From contig NKIY01000015.1 of NCBI GenBank assembly GCA_002256345.1, positions 1 to 64,000 of the forward strand: DNA of 64,000 nt. Reading direction: 5' to 3'. Position 1 is the first letter of the stretch; every line of letters begins with the position of its first letter. A model generated the notes under the pieces. The model was not told the origin of the DNA, made no database searches, and saw only the letters and a list, made by a program, of their open reading frames with translations. Both the position numbers and the translations under genes were made by a program. The stretch comes from Bradyrhizobiaceae bacterium PARB1 (lineage in GTDB: Bacteria > Pseudomonadota > Alphaproteobacteria > Rhizobiales > Xanthobacteraceae). Of the stretch, positions 55,701-64,000 are shown one piece after another.

Positions 55701-58700
55701 TCCACGGTGAAACGGCTGACCGTGTTGTCGCCCCAGTCCACTTCCCAGGTCTTCAGCACGTCCTTGCCGACATCATGCGCATCCAGGTCGAGCACATAGG
55801 TGCTGCCCTCCTGGCCGGTCGTCGCTCCCTTGACCGTAAGAACCGGCGGCACATCGACGACGGTGAAAGAGAAGAAGCCATCGACCACCGCGCCGTCCTT
55901 GTCCATGACCTGGCCGCGGACGTTGACAAGCCCGTTTTGCAGCAGCAGCGAGCCGTTGATGGTGAAGGTCGCCGAGGTCTGGAAGCCGGTGTCGAAGCGG
56001 CCATCGTCGCTGAAGATGCGATAGCGCAACGTCGCGGCATCCACGGCCGACGGATCGGACGCGCCGACGATCGTCACCGTCGCCGTCTGCCCCTGATCGA
56101 CCGTCACCGGTCCGGTGAAGCTGCCAAACGTCGGCGCCGCATTGTCGACGATGACGGTCGTGCTGGTGGCCTGGCTCGAGACCTGTCCGCCATTCACCGC
56201 ATCGTAATTGGCGGTGACCGTTGCCGAGAAGGTTCCCGGCCCGTCGCCGATGCCCAGCGCCTGCAACTGCGACCAGCTCAGCTTGACCGACGCATCTGTG
56301 GCGCTGAGCGTATGGCCGTTGAGCACCCAGGTGAAGCTTGCCGGCGTGCCGACGGCGGTCGCGGTCAGCGTCAGGTCCTCGCCTTCCTTCGGCCGCGTCG
56401 CGACCACTTGCGGCGCCAGCATGCCGATGGTCACCATGAAGGCCGAGGACGCCGTACCGGTCGGTGTCGTATCCTTGTCCATCTCATAGAGATAGATCGT
56501 GGCAATGCCCGGCTTGGTATAGACGTGGCTGGCCCGTGTCGTCGTCGCACCGAACGCCTCCACGGTGCCGTCGCCCCAATCCACGCGCCATGACAGCGGC
56601 ACATCCTTCGGCGACGGATCGATCGCCGAGAAGTCGATGGTGAAGACATCGCCCACATTGGTGTTGTGGCTGCCGATAATCGTCACCACCGGCGGCGTGT
56701 CGTTGATGCGGACCTGCGTGAAGGCGCTGGACGAAAGACCATCTTCGTTGGTTGCGCGGACCGCGACCGTGTAGACGCCGGCGGTGCCGAGATTGTCGCT
56801 AAGGCCGAAATCCTTCAGCCTGGTCCACGGAATGATGACCGTATAGGTGCCGGATCCGGGACGGGTCTCGAAACCCTCGACTTCGCCGAACTGACCGTCG
56901 CCGTCGATGTCAAATACCAGCGGTCCCGACAGCTTGCCGGTAGACCCGTTGGGGCTCACGGTGACCGTCAAGGTCAATGCGCCGCCTTCGGAGCTCGTAT
57001 AGGTGGATGAGTTGAAACGCACTGTCGGTGACGACAGGATCCTCACGCCCTCGAACGTATCATAGGTCACGGTGCCGTAAGTCGTCGTCGAACTGAACAG
57101 GCGCACCTGACCGGCATTCGGCGACGGCGTTCCAACCGCGAAGACCCCATTGGCATCGCTGCGATATTCCACGGACGCCTGCGGGTTCTGCGGATCGAGG
57201 ATCAGCACATCGCCCGGCAGGCTGGTCGGATCGTCGCCATGCAGCGTCGTCACCGAGTTCGACGGCAGGTTGGCGATGGCGATCCGGACGGTATCGTTGC
57301 CGATGCCGCCAGAGACGACGGTGGTCGCCGCCGAGCCGACGCGCTCGATGGTGATCTTGTCATTGCCGGCATCGCCGTTGATGGTGGTGTTTCCGCGTGT
57401 ACCGGTGTTCTGGATATCGATCACGTCGTCGCCGTCGCCGGCATTGATGACAATGCTGTCCGCTGCCGTCTTCGCCACAGTCACCCGCAGTTCGAACGTA
57501 TCGTCGCCCGCGCCAAGATTGATCGTCGTGGCATTCATATAGTTGGCGACCACCACGTGATCGTTACCCGCGCCGGTATCGATGGTTAGCGACTTCACGA
57601 TCGTCGGCGGTGCCGAGATCATGTTGACGGTGTCGTCACCGCCAGCCGTCAACAAAGCGACTGCCTCCATGCCGGAATATTCCGTGACGAAGGACGCGGG
57701 CGGCGGCAGATCGAGATCGATGTCGAAGGTGGCGAGGCCGCCGCGATCGGCCGTGGTGCCGAACGAACCGACATAGACCGTCAGCTTGGTCAGCACGCCA
57801 TGGCCGTCATAGGTCGGGCCGAAGGCCATCGCCGTCGGGATATTCAGCCCCTGCATGCCGCCGACATTGTCGCGCACAACCTGCGCGAAGATCAGCTTGC
57901 CGGTGGCCGGATCGCGGCTGAACACCGCGAGCGTGTTGCCGGAGCCGCCAACCGCGATGACATATTTACCGTCCGGCGTGACGGCGACATCGGTCGGGCC
58001 CGACAGGCCGCGGACGCCATCAGTGCCGTTATGCAGTGTCTGCACCAGCACCAGCGGCTGCGTCGCAGAGGTGATGCGATAGACCGACAGCGCATCGCCG
58101 TTCTGGCTGGTGACATAGAGGAAACCGCCATCCGGACTCACAGCGATGTCCGACGCGCCGAACAGCCCATCGAGATTGCCGGCCAGCGTCTGCACCACAT
58201 TGTTCGCGCCATCGACCACGCGAAGGCTGTTGGTGCTGCTATCCACCACATAGCTGAAGTTGCCCTGTTGCACGACTTCCGTCGCACTGCTGCCGATCGT
58301 CGAGGTCAGCGACAGCGAGCCATCGCTGTGCAGCGAATAGACCTTTACGCCGGACGGACCGGTGGCGGTGATCGTGCCGACGACGCCAGCCACATTCCCC
58401 GCGGCGTCGAAACGGATGTTGCTGAAATAGCCGGGCACATCGCTGCGCGTGCCGACATAGGTCAGGTCGCCGCTTGCACTGACGCTGAAGGTGGACAGTG
58501 CGCCGGTGGTCGCGCTCGCTGTCACGACGAAACCGCCGCCGACCGCGACGGTCGAAACTCCGGTCAGCCCATAGGTGACGCCAGTGCCGGCCCCCTCGGT
58601 GATGATCTGACGCTGCGAGCCATCCGCTGCATTGATGGCCACCAGCGCATTGGTCTGCGACGACACGCCGTAGACATGGCTGACATCGGCATCCGTCGCG

Positions 58701-61700
58701 ATCGCATCGAATCCGGTGAAGGCCGGCGTGGTGAGTGTCGGACGCGTCGCATAGATATAGCCGGTGCCGCCGTCAGCGAGCGCACCGGACAATGTCGTCG
58801 CCATCCCGCTCGCGCTCGCGCCGATCGACACGGTGACATTGCGCGCGGCTTCCGGGATCAGGACGGCCCAGACCTCGCCGGGCTTGAGAACCGTCAGTGC
58901 CTGATCCGTGCCGACACCGCGCGTGTGCAGCAATTGTGCGAGATTGCTGTCGATCTTGAGACTCGGCAGGCTCAGATTGATCGTCGAGGTGTTGACGATC
59001 ACCAGCATGTCGTAGCCGGTATAGTCGAGATTGAAGCTCGTGCCGGTGACGCCCTGATCGAAGCGCATCACCGCAAGCAGGCTGCCGACCGCAGCTGTCT
59101 GCTTGCCCGCAGCCTGCTGGTCGAAGTCGATATCGCTGGCCGATAGACCAGAAAGAACACCGAACGTATCCGCGCCACCGGCGACGCCGACCATCGTCGG
59201 AGTCGCACGGTTGGTATAGATATTCGTCGCTGTCGGACCGGTCGTATGTGTTTCGGTCTTGGCGACGATCGTGCCCGATGGCTGGCCGCCATTGCCGGTG
59301 ACGATGTTGCCCGATTGCGTCAGCGAAGTGTTGCTGCCGACGATGAAGCGCCCCTGCCCGCCGGACGGCGCCTGCGATCCCGGTGCACCGCCACCCGCAC
59401 CGCCCGCGGTCGTCACACTGGCACCGCCGGCGCTCAGATCCGTTGCGACGATCTTGATCGTGCCGCCGGCACCGCCCGCGCCGTCGCCGCCCGCACCACC
59501 ATAGCCACCATCGCCGCCGGCGCCGCCGGACTGACCGGTGTTGCGTGCGCTTCCACCAGCCGTGCCGTCGGTACCCTCTCCGCGATTGGTATTGATGCCG
59601 CTCCCGGTCGCCCCATTGCCACCCTTCGCCTCGAAAGAGGCATCGCCGGAAATCGTCAGACGCCCCTGCGCGACGAGTTCAAACGCGCCGCCGCCGGCAC
59701 CACCGGCACCGCCCTGACCACCGCTCGCTCCATAACCGCCGCTGCCGCCGCCGCCACCGCCGCCACCGCCTTGCACATAGTCGGAAGGGAAGCTGTACCA
59801 ATAAGCGCCGTTGGCGCCCCTGCCACCGCCGCCGCCACCGCCGGCACCGCCACCACCGCCGCTGCCACCCGCGCCGCCGCCAGCACCACCGCTCAGCCCG
59901 GTCCCCGTCCCGTTATTGGCGCCGCCAGAACCATCGGCGCCGGTGCCTCCATCACCACCATTGCCACCGACACCACCGTTCGCGTTGCCGCGTGTACCGC
60001 TGCTACCAGCCGCGCCGCCAGTGCCGCCCGTGCCGCCTCCGGATGAACTGCCAATGCCTGTCGAACCGGCACTACCGCGGGTACCCGTATCGCCGCGATC
60101 ACCAGTGCCGCCGACCCCGCCGCTGGCGCCGCCCTGGGTTTGATAAGTGAAGCCGGCATTGGTGAATTTCGCCCAACCGCCGCCACCGCCGCCGCCGCCT
60201 GGCGCTCCGCCTGCGCCGGATTGCCCCCAATAGCCGCCGCCGCCATGGCTTCCCTGTTGGCCTCCGGTGCCCCCTTGGCCGGCCCCCGCACGGCCACCAT
60301 CCGCATTGGCACCGCCTTGCGCGGCACTGCCGCCATAGCCGCCCGCAGCGCCACTGGTCGCGCCACCGCCTGTGCCGCCTCCGGCGCCAGCCGTCTGTCC
60401 GCTCGCCGAGACGCTGAACGTCACGCCATCGGCGACATTCACGTCATTGCCAACCTGGATCGACAGTGCATTCGCGCCAGCCGCCGTGATATTGTGATTG
60501 ACCTGCAGGTTGCCAGCAACGCGAAGAGTCACGATGCCGTTGCTGAGCGTCGCAGAAATGCCGTCCACCGCAGGACCGCCGATCACCAGAAACACATTGG
60601 CAATGAGCGAATTGTCGACCGTTGCCCCACCATCGTTGCGATTGATGTCGATCCGACCCGCAGTGAGGCGGATCGCCTGCTGGCCGCCACCCATATCGTA
60701 AACATTGGTATCGATCGTGATGTTGCTCGACACCGTATAGGTCGGCACCGTCACGGGAGCCACCGTCGGCGCAGCATTCGACAATTCGGTCACAGCGACA
60801 ATGTTATCGACCAGGATCGACGACATCGACGCCGACGAGATGGTCACATCGCTAAGCGCGTTGAACTTGGCGAGTTCGGGTGTGTTTTGCAGGTCGAAGC
60901 GCTGGAAGCCGCCGGGTTGCACGCGCAGCGTCACGGTGACCAGACGGTCGGCGGCGGTCATGCCCGTCACGGTATGGCCGGTCAGGACGACATCGATCGC
61001 GGTATTCGAGGTGTTGGCGAAATACAGCGAATACAGGCCGAACGCATCGCCCGTGAGCACACCGCTGCCATTGATGGCCCGCAGCGTGAACACATCGCTA
61101 TTGGTGCGCGCCTGCGCGGCAGCACTGATGCTGTCGTTGCGGATGAATCCGGAACCGTTCGACGAGGAGAACTGGAAGCCGTTGCCGGTGCTCGCGAACA
61201 CCGTGTTGAAGGTCTGCTGCGACGACAGGCCATCGAACGTCACCGCATTGCCGTGATTGACATAGGTGTTGGCATATTCGGACGGCGGCGTCTGCGTGGC
61301 GACGATCTGGCCGGAACGCAGTTCGATCGTGTTGTCGCGCAATGTCGCATCGACGCCCGCCGGCGTCTCGGACTGAACCGTCAGCCTGTCCTGTGTGGAG
61401 GTGCCACCGAGAATCCGCGTGAGATTGGCGCCGGCCGTGGACAGCACCAGCATCTGCGCGCCACCACCGACCGAAGCCTTGAGATCGGTCTCGCTCAGGG
61501 TCCAGGCGACCGCAGTGGGGTTCAGCGAGTTGTCGACCACGAGCAGTTCGACGGTCTTGTTGATCGAGGTGAACTGGCGATCCACCGGCGTCGCCGGAAT
61601 GTTGATCTTCAGTGTGTCGTTGCCGATGCCGCCATTGACGATGGTGGCATTGTTGGTCGAGGCGACGCTGTCGGCCTCGATCACATCGTCGCCACCGCCG

Positions 61701-64000
61701 CCATCGACTTCGACCACCGTGCGGCTCAGCGCGGCGTCGCTGGTGCGGATCCGGAACCGGTCATTGCCGCTGCCGAGCAGCGCAACCACCCTGTCCATGT
61801 TCTGGAAGACGACGTCTCCCGCGGTGAGCCCGCTGAGCACACCCTCGCCGTCCCGCGCGCCGTCGCGCAACACACCGGCAGTGAGCGCCGCCGTTTCCGC
61901 GGTCCGGTCGACGGTGAGACGATCGCCATCACCGAACGTTCCATTGACCTGCAGCGTTCCCGCGCCGGTGCCATGCACCACCACCCGGTCGGCGCCATCG
62001 CCGAGATTGAGCGTCGTGAGATGCGCGATACCGTTCACGGTGATGAGATCGTCGCCACCACCAGCGTTGACGGTCACGGGCGCGACGGTCGCCGAGATCG
62101 TGACGGTGTCGGCGGCGTCCCCGAGATCAAGGATCGCCGCCGCAACACCCTCGAACTCGACGCGGCGCGGCATCTGGGCGGCCGTGATCAGGCCGACAGT
62201 AGATGAGACAGCGCCGACTTCGAGATTGACCATCGGTCCGGAGCTGACGACAAAGCGGTCGCCGGCATTGCCGCCGCCGCGCACATGAACGGCGCCGTTG
62301 ATCTGCGACAGGCCGACGCCGGTGACATCCGAGCCCAGCGTCACCGTATCGGCGCCACTGCCGGCATCGACGGTGGTGGCGGTCGAGGTCGCCGCAATGC
62401 GAACGGAATCGTCGCCCGAACCGAGCTTCACCGCGACCGAAGCGAAGTTGCCGTAGGAGATCCCGACCGTCTGGTCGATCAGGGTCTGATCGGCCGAGCC
62501 CATGCCGAAGCCGAAGATGCGGTTGCCATTGCCGCCGCCGATCAGGCCGGCATTGGCCGCGGTGTCTCCGCTGTCATCCACCACGAGCGTGTTGGTGCCG
62601 GTGCCGCCGAGCAGTTCGAGCGTGCCGTCGACATTGTTTAGCGTGCCATCAGCCCCCGACACGGTGACGCGATCGTCGCCGCCACCGAGATCGATTGTCG
62701 TGACCGTGGTCGCCCAGGTGGAGCGCACGACTACATCGTCGGCGCCATCGCCGAGCCTGAGCGACAGCGAGCGGAGCTTCTCGTAGTTCACCACCCCACC
62801 GATGCCGAAGCCAGTCAACGCATCCTTGGTGACAACGCCCGTGACGCCAGGTCCCGCGCCGGTATTGTCGAGATCGAGGATGGCGAGATTGTCGACGCCG
62901 CCCAGAATAGTCAGCGTACCGGCGATGGTGGACAGGCGACCGCCGCTATTGGTCGTCGCCGTCGCATTGCTGCCGACGCGGATGATGTCGGCAGCATTCA
63001 CCGTCGAAATCGTCATGCGCGTGCCCGCCGCCACACGGCGGATCACGAATGTATCGATGTCGCGGCCGCCCGAGATCGCCACCGCGGCCGCATTGATCGT
63101 GCCCTGCAGATCGATGAGTGCGCCGACGCGATCCTGATCGGTCGCCTCGTCATCGGCCATTAGCGTGACATTTCCATCATTGCCATTCGCGCCGTTGGCC
63201 GTGATCACACCACCCTGCGCCAGGATGATGTCGTCGCCCGCATTGATCACGACATTGCCGAGCGCGGCCGTCAGCAGCGACGCCGCGCCGAACACAATAT
63301 TCTCGCCGGTCGCGACGCTATCTCGCGTGGCCACCGCAATGTCGCCGGTCGCGGATGTCACCGTGCCGATGCCGAGCCCGGCATAACCGCCGCTCAGATA
63401 GACATCGACCACATTGATGCCCGTCTGCGCGGTCGCATTCAGCGATCCTGCCGTGCCGGCGGCGTCGATACGCAGCGCGCGTCCGACCTCGCCGATCGAT
63501 CCTGTACCCGCGCGCAGATTGAGGGTGGCGCTCTTCACATTGATCGCGACATTGCTGTCGGCATCGAGGATCGATCCGGTCGCAGTCAGATTCACCGTGC
63601 CCGCGGTCGAGCGGACATAGCCGAGCTCCAGATTGCCGGTCTCGCTGATCCAGATATTCCCGGCCGCGAGCGCATCGAGGCGCGTGCTCTGGGTCAGGAT
63701 CGGGCTGGTCGCGGAGCCGATGCTGCCGGCCGCGGCCGACAGGAACAGCGTGGTCGCCTCGATCCGGCCGCCGGGCGCATTGATGATGTTGCCGGCCGCC
63801 GTGGAGATGGTCACCGCGCCATGGCCGTTCTGGATCGCATCGGTCAGCGTAACATGGGTCGGCGTGGCCGAGGTGTTCTCGATGGTGATGATCGTGTGAC
63901 CGGCGTCGCTGGTGACGACCGGGACGAAGCGCGTGCGCTCGGTGACGTTGACGACGAGATTCTGCGCATAATTCGGCGTCGCAGCCACCGGATTGATCAA
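52793..64000 (-). CDS. Giant modular surface protein, C-terminal 3,735 residues (N-terminus outside window)
   Basis: Approximate layout of the visible part, numbered from the window edge: residues 1-1090, repeats rich in D-G and N-G turns (LDLGDAADTVTIS type), like RTX-type beta helices; 1200-1555, a very Gly-rich tract; 1770-2100, a seven-bladed lactonase-like beta-propeller (VYGVSSQTNALVAINAADGS, VAVTPDGKYVIAVGGSGN); 2100-2290, GAGDDT-type repeats; 2330-3430, about nine PKD/Ig-like repeats with W-G-D-G or close variants. The tail ends with two motifs reading E-D-W-V-M and E-D-G-W-V-M. Such composition indicates an extracellular adhesin or matrix protein. It is the likely substrate of the convergent M50/SecA/HlyD genes, an inference from position. 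Confidence 0.85.
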   Translation of the reverse strand: MINPVAATPNYAQNLVVNVTERTRFVPVVTSDAGHTIITIENTSATPTHVTLTDAIQNGHGAVTISTAAGNIINAPGGRIEATTLFLSAAAGSIGSATSPILTQSTRLDALAAGNIWISETGNLELGYVRSTAGTVNLTATGSILDADSNVAINVKSATLNLRAGTGSIGEVGRALRIDAAGTAGSLNATAQTGINVVDVYLSGGYAGLGIGTVTSATGDIAVATRDSVATGENIVFGAASLLTAALGNVVINAGDDIILAQGGVITANGANGNDGNVTLMADDEATDQDRVGALIDLQGTINAAAVAISGGRDIDTFVIRRVAAGTRMTISTVNAADIIRVGSNATATTNSGGRLSTIAGTLTILGGVDNLAILDLDNTGAGPGVTGVVTKDALTGFGIGGVVNYEKLRSLSLRLGDGADDVVVRSTWATTVTTIDLGGGDDRVTVSGADGTLNNVDGTLELLGGTGTNTLVVDDSGDTAANAGLIGGGNGNRIFGFGMGSADQTLIDQTVGISYGNFASVAVKLGSGDDSVRIAATSTATTVDAGSGADTVTLGSDVTGVGLSQINGAVHVRGGGNAGDRFVVSSGPMVNLEVGAVSSTVGLITAAQMPRRVEFEGVAAAILDLGDAADTVTISATVAPVTVNAGGGDDLITVNGIAHLTTLNLGDGADRVVVHGTGAGTLQVNGTFGDGDRLTVDRTAETAALTAGVLRDGARDGEGVLSGLTAGDVVFQNMDRVVALLGSGNDRFRIRTSDAALSRTVVEVDGGGGDDVIEADSVASTNNATIVNGGIGNDTLKINIPATPVDRQFTSINKTVELLVVDNSLNPTAVAWTLSETDLKASVGGGAQMLVLSTAGANLTRILGGTSTQDRLTVQSETPAGVDATLRDNTIELRSGQIVATQTPPSEYANTYVNHGNAVTFDGLSSQQTFNTVFASTGNGFQFSSSNGSGFIRNDSISAAAQARTNSDVFTLRAINGSGVLTGDAFGLYSLYFANTSNTAIDVVLTGHTVTGMTAADRLVTVTLRVQPGGFQRFDLQNTPELAKFNALSDVTISSASMSSILVDNIVAVTELSNAAPTVAPVTVPTYTVSSNITIDTNVYDMGGGQQAIRLTAGRIDINRNDGGATVDNSLIANVFLVIGGPAVDGISATLSNGIVTLRVAGNLQVNHNITAAGANALSIQVGNDVNVADGVTFSVSASGQTAGAGGGTGGGATSGAAGGYGGSAAQGGANADGGRAGAGQGGTGGQQGSHGGGGYWGQSGAGGAPGGGGGGGGWAKFTNAGFTYQTQGGASGGVGGTGDRGDTGTRGSAGSTGIGSSSGGGTGGTGGAAGSSGTRGNANGGVGGNGGDGGTGADGSGGANNGTGTGLSGGAGGGAGGSGGGGGAGGGGGGGRGANGAYWYSFPSDYVQGGGGGGGGGSGGYGASGGQGGAGGAGGGAFELVAQGRLTISGDASFEAKGGNGATGSGINTNRGEGTDGTAGGSARNTGQSGGAGGDGGYGGAGGDGAGGAGGTIKIVATDLSAGGASVTTAGGAGGGAPGSQAPSGGQGRFIVGSNTSLTQSGNIVTGNGGQPSGTIVAKTETHTTGPTATNIYTNRATPTMVGVAGGADTFGVLSGLSASDIDFDQQAAGKQTAAVGSLLAVMRFDQGVTGTSFNLDYTGYDMLVIVNTSTINLSLPSLKIDSNLAQLLHTRGVGTDQALTVLKPGEVWAVLIPEAARNVTVSIGASASGMATTLSGALADGGTGYIYATRPTLTTPAFTGFDAIATDADVSHVYGVSSQTNALVAINAADGSQRQIITEGAGTGVTYGLTGVSTVAVGGGFVVTASATTGALSTFSVSASGDLTYVGTRSDVPGYFSNIRFDAAGNVAGVVGTITATGPSGVKVYSLHSDGSLSLTSTIGSSATEVVQQGNFSYVVDSSTNSLRVVDGANNVVQTLAGNLDGLFGASDIAVSPDGGFLYVTSQNGDALSVYRITSATQPLVLVQTLHNGTDGVRGLSGPTDVAVTPDGKYVIAVGGSGNTLAVFSRDPATGKLIFAQVVRDNVGGMQGLNIPTAMAFGPTYDGHGVLTKLTVYVGSFGTTADRGGLATFDIDLDLPPPASFVTEYSGMEAVALLTAGGDDTVNMISAPPTIVKSLTIDTGAGNDHVVVANYMNATTINLGAGDDTFELRVTVAKTAADSIVINAGDGDDVIDIQNTGTRGNTTINGDAGNDKITIERVGSAATTVVSGGIGNDTVRIAIANLPSNSVTTLHGDDPTSLPGDVLILDPQNPQASVEYRSDANGVFAVGTPSPNAGQVRLFSSTTTYGTVTYDTFEGVRILSSPTVRFNSSTYTSSEGGALTLTVTVSPNGSTGKLSGPLVFDIDGDGQFGEVEGFETRPGSGTYTVIIPWTRLKDFGLSDNLGTAGVYTVAVRATNEDGLSSSAFTQVRINDTPPVVTIIGSHNTNVGDVFTIDFSAIDPSPKDVPLSWRVDWGDGTVEAFGATTTRASHVYTKPGIATIYLYEMDKDTTPTGTASSAFMVTIGMLAPQVVATRPKEGEDLTLTATAVGTPASFTWVLNGHTLSATDASVKLSWSQLQALGIGDGPGTFSATVTANYDAVNGGQVSSQATSTTVIVDNAAPTFGSFTGPVTVDQGQTATVTIVGASDPSAVDAATLRYRIFSDDGRFDTGFQTSATFTINGSLLLQNGLVNVRGQVMDKDGAVVDGFFSFTVVDVPPVLTVKGATTGQEGSTYVLDLDAHDVGKDVLKTWEVDWGDNTVSRFTVDPASPDGNRLVVNHVYADNGVYAITVKATDNNGSYQTSGPQVTVSNVAAAFVNPQILPAVIDENGSTRIAGRITDPGVLDTFVLSVDWGDGSPVQQFQLAAGTSNFDFAHQYLQDGRYSVVITVIDKDSTVPVAAGQATFAVTVNNIAPVAGPLVVQPAVTQEGNSVTVFGSYTDIGTLDSHTVWIDWGDGTVMSSIDPDTTIVIDAVNRTYSATHRYLDNPAGRPDYVISAAITDEAGARSNVVTTNVVVENTPPIFVGIALNGVPALQLPNTGAPQPPTITIDENGVVTVTGSFIDRGINDTQTVTIDWGEGGAIEQAIVTRDATDPTLYRFTLSHRYLDDNPTNTPRDNYRITVVAKDKDDGTSQTTAVLTVANVPPVVDGLKLSHTTVLEDGQILVVLTGHVSDVGTLDTVAKIEIDWGDGTAIVSTLTSDPNTRVVYDAATRTFTATHRYRDDVPAGTPRDILTIKVTATDDDTGARTSTIPIEVVNIPPTVNIHVDETISATEPFVLRGEITDLGIFDSQTVRIHWGDGESDLLTLSADQRTFAIAHTYRAWFVANYVIRVEVTDKDAGVGTMDLPVDVRMVIPFFANAPQMTPDVGIGAQSLVATGPFAFQSTIFTPVNVASGGLRVGQLFAEQGAGVRLPLSFAELGGANLSRVDIDWGDGNTETLRNPGEKVDLAHAYQHVVGDDEIATGSLSPGGSDGSSREVMVKTYRKGTDGRDELASITRYRLERAGVAPQIDKFLFKRVPSGENDVDTLTGRISHPGLPDSTLLVVNWSDGTTSTGSIEERDGEFWFSATHAYDGKAAARMVGLRFIDANNLRGIGAYDINPQPAASSEPVPRERHGDAMPAAGQQRKLAQADGASMTTSDLALMFGAGAMGTRAAHDRAFTLDGRLARTLRRNGRHSAASLQTAKPRVSDVTRDRRPSQKTTWQMEDWVMSSPSAQAAAPQREVTEDGWVMVRR
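59340..60400 (-). repeat. Gly-rich low-complexity tract inside the giant gene
   Basis: About 350 codons are nearly all Gly with Ala, Ser, Thr and Asn, in GGAGG and GGTGG type units, interrupted by short segments with Tyr, Phe or Trp. The plus strand is correspondingly rich in CCGCCACCG. Such tracts are prone to slippage and to assembly errors. Confidence 0.8.

Noticed and set aside
59340-60400. Gly-rich tract considered as collagen-like or PE-PGRS domain
   Set aside because: There is no Gly-X-Y collagen periodicity, and the PGRS family belongs to mycobacteria; only composition is shared.
60140-62206. 688-codon plus-strand open frame, and similar ones at 57800-59146
   Set aside because: They are shadows produced by GC-rich repeats on the minus strand; no ribosome site or domain.

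Overview
The window looks like chromosome of a GC-rich alphaproteobacterium of the Nitrobacteraceae (Bradyrhizobium, Rhodopseudomonas, Tardiphaga or Afipia type). The pointers are the clpP-clpX-lon and tig neighbourhood, the glnB-glnA pair behind a sigma-54 promoter, COX15 next to a DUF2842 gene, and intergenic palindromes typical of this family. No rRNA, CRISPR array, transposase or integrase was seen.

Layout. 1-8.6 kb is proteostasis: lon (start only), clpX, clpP, tig and tRNA-Leu, all on the minus strand. A plus-strand pair, a MACPF pore-forming-type protein and a glycosyltransferase without a normal start codon, sits between clpX and lon. 8.7-15.6 kb holds a Tat-exported cupredoxin that has lost copper ligands, the NAD(P)HX repair enzyme, glnB, glnA and a PDZ aspartyl protease. 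15.7-23.3 kb is one 2,527-residue modular protein made of cadherin-like repeats, a DMFase-like domain and six DUF4082 domains, with an AT-rich, repeat-bearing upstream region. 23.6-33.8 kb is mostly housekeeping: a transporter, a diguanylate cyclase, rplM-rpsI, a thioesterase, an enoyl-CoA hydratase relative, a CoA-binding protein, MetY and COX15.

33.8-43.9 kb is an exopolysaccharide cluster: a NodB-fold protein missing metal ligands, a FemAB/CelD-like acyltransferase, a Wzc-like chain-length protein without a Walker A lysine, two glycosyltransferases, an undecaprenyl-phosphate sugar transferase and an O-antigen-ligase-like protein. Small secreted proteins, a tRNA-Pro and a DUF3467 gene follow.

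45.9-64 kb is the most unusual part. Four tightly packed plus-strand genes encode a GAF-like/HlyD fusion, a PqqD-like/M50 peptidase/HlyD fusion, a shortened SecA-like ATPase and a periplasmic HlyD adaptor. They converge on a giant minus-strand gene (more than 3,735 codons, N-terminus outside the window) for a surface or matrix protein with DG-rich repeats, a Gly-rich tract, a beta-propeller and about nine PKD-type repeats, ending in two copies of an E-D-(G)-W-V-M motif. My inference is a dedicated export and processing system for a giant adhesin, analogous in logic to accessory SecA2 systems. The two giant proteins, the polysaccharide cluster and the diguanylate cyclase together suggest a surface or biofilm locus.
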